Origin: Pseudomonas muyukensis
GTDB taxonomy: Bacteria > Pseudomonadota > Gammaproteobacteria > Pseudomonadales > Pseudomonadaceae
Length of the DNA: 64,000 bases
Assembly: GCF_019139535.1 (NCBI RefSeq)
Contig: NZ_CP077073.1
Location: 2,446,501 to 2,510,500, forward strand
Direction of reading: 5' to 3'
Shown: piece after piece, positions 57,745 through 64,000 of the stretch
Position numbering within the stretch: the first letter of the stretch is position 1
Layout: each line of letters begins with the position of its first letter
Translations under genes and position numbers: made by a program
Notes under the pieces: generated by a model
The model's input: the letters and a program-made list of their open reading frames with translations, nothing else
The model's database searches: none
What the model was told of the DNA's origin: nothing

Positions 57745-58288
57745 AGGTTCTCTCCTACTCAAGGCTCATCGCTGTTGCTTGTCTTTTATGGGTGTTCACG
57801 GTCACGCGCGGCATGCTGTTGCTGTAGCTTCGCAGGTGACGGACTACACCGTCTTGTCTTGGCCGCGCATTATATCTACACCACTTGGCGGGTCCAATAC
57901 AAACGTTTGTTTGAATTTGCCGGAGGCCCGTAGAATCACAGGTAGGCGGCTGGAGGCTGGCCAATTTGCCGTATTGACCGGATTGGGTGTTACGGTCAAG
58001 ATACGAGCGCTTTCGCGTTCGCCGTAGGCTGACCGTCGGGCGCAGGTGCACCCCTAAAGACCAGGCGTGGAGCAGGGTTTACGGGCCGAATCAGGTGTTG
58101 TAGTGGAGTCTACACGCCACGACAGGAAATGACCCGCGGGTTTTGCCCGGTAAAGGTCGCAACAGGACTGATCGGTCACTTGAACTTTGCCGGTGTCGAC
58201 ACGTTTTTAGAGGTGCCCTTGTACCCACGCGCATTCGCCGGGCAGTCCCCAGGCGATCTTCTTTTCACCGGAGAGTAACGAGGAATCC
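57745..58288. other. Divergent promoter region of ETF-QO and etfBA
   Basis: This 544-bp intergenic gap contains no gene I can support. The notable element is the palindrome ACAAACGTTTGT (57899-57910) in an AT-rich patch about 155 bp before the ETF-QO start. The etfB start has a GGAGAGTAACGAGG ribosome region. The long spacing suggests regulated or multiple promoters. Confidence 0.65.
57899..57910. promoter_or_regulatory. Palindromic operator candidate between ETF-QO and etfB
   Basis: ACAAACGTTTGT is a perfect 12-bp palindrome. Its CAAAC/GTTTG half-sites resemble those read by TetR-type fatty-acid regulators of pseudomonads such as PsrA, although PsrA sites normally have a few bases between halves. 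A regulator of beta-oxidation electron transfer is a reasonable guess. Confidence 0.5.
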
Positions 58289-59038
58289 ATGAAGGTTCTT
58301 GTAGCTGTCAAACGAGTGGTCGACTACAACGTCAAGGTTCGCGTCAAGGCGGACAACTCCGGCGTCGACCTTGCAAACGTCAAGATGTCCATGAACCCCT
58401 TCTGCGAAATCGCCGTGGAAGAAGCCGTGCGCCTTAAAGAGAAGGGCGTGGCGAGCGAAATCGTCGTCGTCAGCATCGGCCCGACCGCGGCGCAGGAGCA
58501 ACTGCGTACCGCCCTGGCCCTGGGTGCCGACCGCGCCATCCTGGTCGAGGCCGCCGACGAGCTGAACTCGCTGGCCGTGGCCAAGGCGCTGAAAGCCGTT
58601 GTCGACAAGGAGCAGCCGCAGCTGGTGATCCTCGGCAAGCAGGCGATCGACAGCGACAACAACCAGACCGGCCAGATGCTGGCCGCGCTGACCGGCTTCG
58701 CCCAGGGTACCTTCGCCTCCAAGGTCGAAGTTGCCGGCGACAAGGTCAACGTCACCCGTGAAATCGATGGTGGCCTGCAGACCGTCGCGCTGAACCTGCC
58801 AGCCATCGTCACCACCGACCTGCGCCTGAACGAGCCGCGCTACGCGTCGCTGCCGAACATCATGAAGGCCAAGAAGAAGCCGCTGGAGACCCTGACTCCG
58901 GACGCGCTGGGCGTATCCCTCGCCTCCACCAACAAGACCCTGAAAGTCGAAGCGCCTGCTGCCCGCAGCGCGGGTATCAAGGTCAAGTCGGTGGCCGAAC
59001 TGGTCGAGAAGCTGAAGAACGAAGCGAAGGTAATCTAA
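58289..59038 (+). CDS. etfB: Electron transfer flavoprotein beta subunit
   Basis: A 249-residue ETF beta subunit ([20 protein letters not shown]), which binds AMP and forms the heterodimer with EtfA, collecting electrons from acyl-CoA and other flavin dehydrogenases. The segment [18 protein letters not shown] and the ETF-beta signature around [20 protein letters not shown] are clear. It abuts etfA with no intervening base (TAA then ATG). Confidence 0.96.
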   Translation: MKVLVAVKRVVDYNVKVRVKADNSGVDLANVKMSMNPFCEIAVEEAVRLKEKGVASEIVVVSIGPTAAQEQLRTALALGADRAILVEAADELNSLAVAKALKAVVDKEQPQLVILGKQAIDSDNNQTGQMLAALTGFAQGTFASKVEVAGDKVNVTREIDGGLQTVALNLPAIVTTDLRLNEPRYASLPNIMKAKKKPLETLTPDALGVSLASTNKTLKVEAPAARSAGIKVKSVAELVEKLKNEAKVI

Positions 59039-59968
59039 ATGACTATCCTGGTTGTCGCTGAACACGAGAACGGTGCCGTAGCCCCGGCCACCCTGAACAC
59101 TGTCGCCGCTGCCGCCAAGATCGGTGGTGATATCCACGTGCTGGTCGCAGGCCAGAACGTCGGTGGCGTCGCCGAGTCCGCCGCCAAGATCGCAGGCGTT
59201 GCCAAGGTGCTGGTCGCCGACAACGCGGCCTATGCCCACGCCCTGCCGGAAAACGTCGCGCCGCTGCTGGTCGAGCTGGCCAAGGGTTACAGCCACGTGC
59301 TGGCCCCGGCCACCACCAACGGCAAGAACATCCTGCCGCGGGTAGCCGCGCTGCTGGATGTCGACCAGATCTCCGAGATCATCGCGGTCGAGTCCGCCGA
59401 CACCTTCAAGCGTCCGATCTACGCCGGTAACGCCATCGCCACCGTGCAGTCGAACGCTGCCGTCAAGGTCATCACCGTGCGCACCACCGGCTTCGACGCC
59501 GTGGCCGCCGAAGGTGGTTCGGCTGCCGTCGAAGCCGTCGCCGGTGCCCATGACGCGGGCAAGTCGGCCTTTGTCGGCGAAGAGCTGGCCAAGTCCGACC
59601 GTCCTGAGCTGACCGCCGCCAAGATCGTCGTTTCCGGCGGCCGCGGCATGGGCAACGGTGACAACTTCAAGCACCTGTACGCCCTGGCCGATAAGCTCGG
59701 CGCCGCAGTGGGCGCCTCGCGCGCCGCGGTCGACGCAGGCTTCGTGCCGAACGACATGCAGGTCGGCCAGACCGGCAAGATCGTCGCGCCACAGCTGTAC
59801 ATCGCCGTTGGTATTTCCGGCGCGATCCAGCACCTGGCCGGCATGAAGGACTCGAAAGTGATCGTCGCGATCAACAAGGACGAAGAGGCGCCAATCTTCC
59901 AGGTGGCCGACTACGGCCTGGTCGCCGACCTGTTCGAAGCGGTACCGGAGCTGGAAAAGCTGGTCTGA
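59039..59968 (+). CDS. etfA: Electron transfer flavoprotein alpha subunit
   Basis: A 309-residue FAD-binding alpha subunit. The N-terminal domain starts [20 protein letters not shown]. The C-terminal FAD domain contains [34 protein letters not shown] and the signature [20 protein letters not shown]. With EtfB it forms the soluble carrier whose partner ETF-QO is encoded divergently upstream. A clear terminator follows. Confidence 0.96.
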   Translation: MTILVVAEHENGAVAPATLNTVAAAAKIGGDIHVLVAGQNVGGVAESAAKIAGVAKVLVADNAAYAHALPENVAPLLVELAKGYSHVLAPATTNGKNILPRVAALLDVDQISEIIAVESADTFKRPIYAGNAIATVQSNAAVKVITVRTTGFDAVAAEGGSAAVEAVAGAHDAGKSAFVGEELAKSDRPELTAAKIVVSGGRGMGNGDNFKHLYALADKLGAAVGASRAAVDAGFVPNDMQVGQTGKIVAPQLYIAVGISGAIQHLAGMKDSKVIVAINKDEEAPIFQVADYGLVADLFEAVPELEKLV

Positions 59969-59990
59969 TCCGCCTGCTTCACTTATAAAG

Positions 59991-60023
59991 AACCCGGCCC
60001 GCCCTTGGCGGTCCGGGTTTTTT
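59991..60023 (+). terminator. Rho-independent terminator of etfBA
   Basis: AACCCGGCCCGCC and GGCGGTCCGGGTT form a stem with one mismatch and a CTT loop, followed by a T-tract ending at 60023. It begins 23 bp after the etfA stop. Confidence 0.9.
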
Positions 60024-60057
60024 CATGGCTGTCGTTGCGCAGGTGGGGAGTGGTTGC

Positions 60058-60879
60058 ATGGTGTTTCGTTCGAGCAAGGGGATGCTGGCCTGCGCCTTGG
60101 CGCTGCTGTCGAGCCCGGTATGGGCATTGGGCAAATGCGAACGCCTGGTGGCCACTGGCAGCCCGGATGCGCCGCCGTATTCCTGGCAGGACCCGCAAGA
60201 CCCCAAGCACCTGATCGGCGCCAATGTCGACTTGTTGCGCCAGGTTGCCGACGAATTGGGCCTGAAGGTCGAGGTGCTGCACGCCGGCAAGCGTGAACAG
60301 GCGCTCGACGAGGTGCGTAGCGGGCGCATCGACCTGCTGCTCGATACGCCGCTGCAGGTCACGCAGTTGACCGCCCTGGACTATGTCCATCCGGCCTTGC
60401 AGCTCAACGAATACCTGGTCTGGACCCGCCACGACGCGATACTCGAGTTCAACGGCCCGGCCGACCTGGCCCAATACCGCGGCGGGCTGTCGGACAAGGC
60501 GCGGCTGACGCCGGCCTTCGAGGCTTTCGCCAAGGCCCAGCTGAAGCTTGCGCCGGCGCAGAACCTTACCCAGGCGTTCCAGAAACTGGTGCTCGGCCAG
60601 GTCGACTATGTGCTTGCCGGCCGTTACTCCGGCATGGCCATGGCCCAGAGCCTGGGGGTGAGCGACGACCTGATCGCCCGGGGCTTGCCGGTGGACCGGC
60701 CAGGCCTGTACCTGGCGGTGTCGCATAACTCGGCATGCAACGACAGCTGGTTGCGCGGACAACTGGCGAAAAAGCTGACAGAATTGCCGATCTCCGGGGC
60801 GAGCGAGGCTGTGCTGCAGCGCAATGTAGAGCGCTGGAAAGCGCAGATGCAGGCGTCGCAGGGCGCCCCCAAACAGTAG
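60058..60879 (+). CDS. Periplasmic solute-binding protein, family 3-like
   Basis: A 273-residue exported protein with signal peptide (GMLACALALLSSPVWA, cleavage near VWA-LG) and a type II binding-protein fold: ATGSPDAPPYSWQDPQDPKH, then GANVDLLRQVADELGLKVEV and a REQALDEVRSGRIDLLLDTP segment. No transporter genes are adjacent; instead two envelope lipoproteins follow, so a sensing or scavenging role in the envelope is possible. The ligand is unknown. The ATG at 60058 was chosen because it directly precedes the signal peptide and follows GGGGAG. Confidence 0.8.
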   Translation: MVFRSSKGMLACALALLSSPVWALGKCERLVATGSPDAPPYSWQDPQDPKHLIGANVDLLRQVADELGLKVEVLHAGKREQALDEVRSGRIDLLLDTPLQVTQLTALDYVHPALQLNEYLVWTRHDAILEFNGPADLAQYRGGLSDKARLTPAFEAFAKAQLKLAPAQNLTQAFQKLVLGQVDYVLAGRYSGMAMAQSLGVSDDLIARGLPVDRPGLYLAVSHNSACNDSWLRGQLAKKLTELPISGASEAVLQRNVERWKAQMQASQGAPKQ

Positions 60880-60888
60880 GAAGAGTGC

Positions 60889-61242
60889 GTGAGAACCCAA
60901 CCCCTGATGCTTGCCCTGGCCATGCTTGGCCTGGCCGGTTGTGCCAACGATCCGGCACCTAATGAACAGTTGCGCCTGTCCGAGCAGGCCCTGGAGCAGG
61001 CCAAGGCCGTCGGTGCCACCGAACAGGTGGTGGAATTCAAGCTGGCCGAAGACAAGCTGGCCCGCGCCAAGAGCAACATGCTCAGCGAGCGCTATCGTGA
61101 TGCGCGCATGCGTGCCGAGCAGGCTGAGCTGGATGCGCGCCTGGCCGAGGCGCGGGTGCTGAATCAGAAGAGCGAGGAGCAGCTGCAGGTCATGCAGTCG
61201 CGTATCAAGCGCCTGCGCAAGCAATTGGAGGTGCAGCCATGA
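60889..61242 (+). CDS. DUF4398-type coiled-coil lipoprotein
   Basis: A 117-residue lipoprotein. The signal peptide ends with lipobox LAGC18, and the rest is a charged A/E/Q/R-rich helix (EQLRLSEQALEQAKAVGATE and onward) predicted as coiled coil. The family DUF4398 occurs next to OmpA-like lipoproteins in pseudomonads. The start is GTG at 60889 with AGGAAGAG upstream. It lies 9 bp after the binding-protein gene and overlaps the next gene by 4 bp. Confidence 0.82.
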   Translation: MRTQPLMLALAMLGLAGCANDPAPNEQLRLSEQALEQAKAVGATEQVVEFKLAEDKLARAKSNMLSERYRDARMRAEQAELDARLAEARVLNQKSEEQLQVMQSRIKRLRKQLEVQP

Positions 61243-62045
61243 GCCGCCTCAAGCCCATCGCCCTGGCGCTGTTGGCCCTGGTCGGTCTGCAGGGTTGCGC
61301 CAGCCAGCGCAGCGAGTCGTCGCTGGAAGATGCCAGCGCGGCGTTCCAGAAGGTCAAGGACGACTCCGATGTGTTGCGCAGCGCGCCGCGCGACGTGATC
61401 CGTGCCGGCGAGTCCCTGGGGCGTGCCGAACGCCTGGCCGGCTACGTAGGGACTGGCAGCGACGTGCGCCATTACGCCTACCTGAGCCAGCGCTACAGTG
61501 AGATCGCCCGCGAGCACGCCAACCTGGCGCTGAGCGAGGAGCGCCTGACCAAGCTCGAGCTGGAGCGCCAGCGCCTGCAGCTGGCGCTGCGCGAGGCCAA
61601 GCTGGCCAGCGTGCAGCAGCAGGGCAAGTTCGTCGAGGCGCAAATCGCCGCGCTGGCCTCCGAGCAGACCGATCGTGGCCTGGTGATGACCTTGGGCGAT
61701 GTGCTGTTCGACACCGGCCAGGCGCAGCTGAAGAACTCGGCAAGCCGCACGGTGCTCAAGCTGGTGCAGTTCCTTCAGCTCAATCCGCGGCGGGTGGTGC
61801 GGATCGAGGGCTATACCGACAGCACGGGGGCGGCCGAGGACAACCTCAAGCTGTCCCGGGAGCGTGCCCAGTCGGTGGCCGATATGCTGGTCGACCTGGG
61901 TGTCGATGAAAAGCGTATCCAGGTCGAGGGCTATGGCGACCAGTACCCGGTGGAGGCCAACGCTTCGGAGCGGGGCAGGGCGCAGAACCGGCGGGTCGAG
62001 ATCGTTTTCTCCGACGACAAGGGCAAGCTCGCGCCGGCGCGCTGA
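61239..62045 (+). CDS. OmpA-family peptidoglycan-binding lipoprotein
   Basis: A 268-residue lipoprotein with lipobox LQGC20. An N-terminal helical DUF4398-like region (about 25-135) precedes a C-terminal OmpA domain (LGDVLFDTGQAQLKNSAS, then IEGYTDSTGAAEDNLKLSRERA and NRRVEIVFSD) that binds peptidoglycan. It probably tethers the outer membrane to the wall. The ATG overlaps the preceding stop (ATGA), indicating translational coupling. The three-gene unit has its own start region after the etfA terminator. Confidence 0.9.
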   Translation: MSRLKPIALALLALVGLQGCASQRSESSLEDASAAFQKVKDDSDVLRSAPRDVIRAGESLGRAERLAGYVGTGSDVRHYAYLSQRYSEIAREHANLALSEERLTKLELERQRLQLALREAKLASVQQQGKFVEAQIAALASEQTDRGLVMTLGDVLFDTGQAQLKNSASRTVLKLVQFLQLNPRRVVRIEGYTDSTGAAEDNLKLSRERAQSVADMLVDLGVDEKRIQVEGYGDQYPVEANASERGRAQNRRVEIVFSDDKGKLAPAR

Positions 62046-62442
62046 GCCTTGGTGCGCGCGCAGCCTTGCCAGGCGGTGTGCGTTCAAGGGGCGCTTGAAT
62101 TCGAGATTGCCGGGCTGCAATGCAGCCCCGGCAAGTCTGCGTGCAGCGCCAAATCTCACCACCTTGAACGGGTTGCTGCTCAAGGTGCGAGCCTGCATCT
62201 GCCTGGGATGAGCGTCAGGCAGACGGGGCCAGGCCAACATCCTCCTTCCTGCGGCTAGGCGCGCGACAGCCAAGCTCACGCACGCTGCGGGGGAAACCCG
62301 CCAGCCAGGCACTCGCTTCTGCCTCTAGCGTGGCGGTTTGTCGCCATGCCCGCAGCGCTTCGCCCCAGCAACAGGGGCCCAAACCGGTTGGCACGTTCTT
62401 CGCTATCGCCCCCGCGTCAACACCCACAACCGGAAACATCCA
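62046..62442. other. Intergenic region before mqo
   Basis: This 397-bp stretch shows no supported gene. GCCGGGCTGCA and TGCAGCCCCGGC (62109-62132) form a near-perfect stem about 65 bp after the ompA-like stop and may be a terminator, though no T-run follows. The remainder has no recognisable operator. Confidence 0.55.
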
Positions 62443-64000
62443 ATGAAGAAGTTCCTGCTGACGCTCCTGTGCCTGGGCGTCATCGGTTGCTCCAAGCCCG
62501 CCGTCCCGGAAAAAACCGTCGATGTCCTGCTGATCGGCGGCGGTATCATGAGCGCCAGCCTCGGCACCTACCTCACCGAGCTGGAACCTGCGTGGAAGAT
62601 CGCCGTCTACGAGCGCCTGGATCAGGTCGCAGAGGAAAGCTCCAATGCCTGGAACAACGCTGGCACCGGTCATTCGGCTTTCTGCGAGCTGAACTACACC
62701 AGGCTCGCCGAGGACGGCAGCATCGATATCAGCCAGGCCGTCAAGGTCAATGAACAGTTCGAGGTGTCCAAGCAGTTCTGGGCCTACCAGGTCGAGCAGG
62801 GCGTGTTGAGCAATCCGCCTTCGTTCATCAACAACGTGCCGCACCTGAGCTTTGTCTGGGGCGATGCGAACATCGCCTTTCTGCACCAGCGGGTCGCGGC
62901 GCTGCAGCACAGTTCGCTGTTTCGCGGCATGGAAATTACCGAGGACCACGAGCAGATCCGCAAGTGGGCACCGTTGGTGATCGAAGGCCGTGATCCAGGG
63001 CAGCGGGTCGCGGCCACGCGGATGGCCATAGGCACCGACGTCAATTTCGGCGAGATCACCCGCCAGCTGTTCGCCTCGATGACCCGCAACCCCAACGTCA
63101 AGCTGCACCTGGGCCATGAAGTGCGTGATATCACGCGCAACGACGATGGCAGCTGGAACGTGATGGTGGCGGACCTGGCCAATGCTGGCCGCGAAGCGCC
63201 AGTGAAGGCGCGTTTCGTTTTCATCGGTGCCGGTGGCGGTACCCTCAAGCTGCTGCACAAGTCTGGTATCCCCGAAGCCGAGGGTTATGCCGGCCTCCCG
63301 GTCGGTGGCCAGTTCCTGATGACCGACAACCCGGACCTGGTGGCCCGGCACCAGGCCAAGCTGTACGGCAAGGCGCCGGTCGGCGCACCGCCGATGTCGG
63401 TGCCGCACCTCGACACGCGGCTGATCGATGGCAGGCAAGTGCTGTTGTTCGGCCCGTTCGCGAGTTTCACCACCCAGTACCTCAAGCAGGGTTCGCTGCT
63501 GGACATGTTCGCCGCGCTGACCGCCGACAACATCAGCCCGCTGCTGCATGCCGGCCTCGATAATGCCGACCTCGGCACCTTCCTGGTGGACCAGTCGCTG
63601 CTCAGTTTCGATGAGCGCATGGCGGTGCTGCGCGAGTACTTCCCCAACGCCAAGGGCGAGGACTGGAAACTGCTGCAGGCCGGCCAGCGCGTCCAGGTGA
63701 TCAGGAGCGACCCCGTGCACGGGGGAGTGCTGCAGTTCGGTACCGAGGTGGTGGTCGCGCAGGATGGCAGCATCGCCGCGCTGCTGGGCGCGTCCCCTGG
63801 CGCCTCGACGGCCGCGCCGATCATGCTCGGGGTGCTGGAGAAGGCCTTCAAGGAGCGTATCAATACCCCGGCCTGGCAGGCCAAGCTCAAGGAAATCCTG
63901 CCCAGCTACGGCCAGGAGCTGGGCGGCGACCTCGAGTGGGTCAACAAGACCCGTGAATGGAGCAGCGCGCGGCTGCAGCTGGTGCACGTGCCGGTGCTGC
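62443..64000 (+). CDS. mqo: Malate:quinone oxidoreductase, lipoprotein-type (3' end beyond window)
   Basis: The first 519 codons of an FAD-dependent malate:quinone oxidoreductase, which oxidises malate to oxaloacetate with direct transfer to quinone. The reading frame has no stop to the window edge. It carries [20 protein letters not shown] (FAD Rossmann motif), [20 protein letters not shown], and [20 protein letters not shown] near the end, all family signatures. The N-terminus [16 protein letters not shown]16 is a lipoprotein-type signal, so the enzyme would be anchored at a membrane, unlike soluble or peripheral Mqo. Pseudomonads often have several mqo paralogues; this one could be a secondary copy. 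Confidence 0.92.
   Translation, partial: MKKFLLTLLCLGVIGCSKPAVPEKTVDVLLIGGGIMSASLGTYLTELEPAWKIAVYERLDQVAEESSNAWNNAGTGHSAFCELNYTRLAEDGSIDISQAVKVNEQFEVSKQFWAYQVEQGVLSNPPSFINNVPHLSFVWGDANIAFLHQRVAALQHSSLFRGMEITEDHEQIRKWAPLVIEGRDPGQRVAATRMAIGTDVNFGEITRQLFASMTRNPNVKLHLGHEVRDITRNDDGSWNVMVADLANAGREAPVKARFVFIGAGGGTLKLLHKSGIPEAEGYAGLPVGGQFLMTDNPDLVARHQAKLYGKAPVGAPPMSVPHLDTRLIDGRQVLLFGPFASFTTQYLKQGSLLDMFAALTADNISPLLHAGLDNADLGTFLVDQSLLSFDERMAVLREYFPNAKGEDWKLLQAGQRVQVIRSDPVHGGVLQFGTEVVVAQDGSIAALLGASPGASTAAPIMLGVLEKAFKERINTPAWQAKLKEILPSYGQELGGDLEWVNKTREWSSARLQLVHVPVL

Noticed and set aside
57488..58051. Short frames in the ETF-QO/etfB intergenic region on both strands
   Set aside because: They cross the divergent promoters and the palindrome; sequences are unrecognisable and start signals are poor.
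62346..62753. A 135-codon frame overlapping the start of mqo
   Set aside because: It is out of frame with the clear Mqo reading frame starting at 62443 and gives an Arg-rich product with no family features.

Overview
The window is about 64 kb of GC-rich chromosomal DNA whose gene content and order match fluorescent pseudomonads of the Pseudomonas putida / P. entomophila group. Diagnostic features are the order anr-hemN-ccoSIHG followed by two complete ccoNOQP sets, the pyoverdine genes pvdS/pvdL/pvdH/pvdP/pvdRT-opmQ, the etfBA / ETF-QO pair, and abundant P. putida-type REP palindromes (GTAGGAGCCGGC...). The species assignment rests on recognised families and layout, not on a database search.

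Layout. (1) 1-15.2 kb, low-oxygen respiration, minus strand: the 5' end of apt, the oxygen-sensing regulator anr, hemN, a TauE/SafE-type membrane protein, the cbb3 oxidase assembly genes ccoS-ccoI-ccoH-ccoG, then two tandem cbb3 oxidase operons. Anr boxes (TTGAT-N4-ATCAA type) lie before hemN and before the distal ccoN, with a weaker one before ccoG. (2) 15.2-17.8 kb: a small hydrolase, ppnP, a DEDDh exonuclease and a periplasmic solute-binding protein. (3) 17.8-32.8 kb: the first pyoverdine block, with a hydroxyornithine-acetylase-like gene, the iron-starvation sigma factor pvdS under a Fur box, and the 13-kb chromophore NRPS gene pvdL. (4) 32.8-38.8 kb: an array of eight ~106-bp REP-derived tandem repeats, then a prePAAR/RHS polymorphic toxin with a C-terminal ADP-ribosyltransferase-like domain and a putative immunity gene. 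(5) 38.8-44.3 kb: a periplasmic disulfide cluster (dsbG, a TlpA-like protein, dsbD2) divergent from a two-component system. (6) 44.4-53.0 kb: the second pyoverdine block (pvdH, pvdP, the pvdR-pvdT-opmQ exporter, and an FpvI-like ECF sigma gene). (7) 53.2-64 kb: a receiver-like protein lacking its phospho-acceptor, an MHS-family transporter, an mqsRA toxin-antitoxin pair with its operator, ETF-QO divergent from etfBA, a three-gene envelope cluster, and the 5' part of a lipoprotein-type malate:quinone oxidoreductase.

How the genes work together. The pyoverdine genes form a regulon readable from sequence. Fur-box promoters drive the two sigma genes (pvdS, fpvI). Five PvdS-type iron-starvation promoters (TAAAT-N16-CGT, one with TAATT) precede pvdYII, pvdL, pvdH, pvdP and pvdR. 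PvdH supplies the diaminobutyrate that PvdL incorporates, PvdP matures the chromophore in the periplasm, and PvdRT-OpmQ exports the product. The side-chain NRPS genes, the ferripyoverdine receptor and the FpvR anti-sigma factor are not in this window. The respiratory block makes oxidase subunits (CcoNOQP), supplies copper and assembly factors (CcoI, CcoG, CcoH, CcoS) and anaerobic haem synthesis (HemN), with Anr as regulator.
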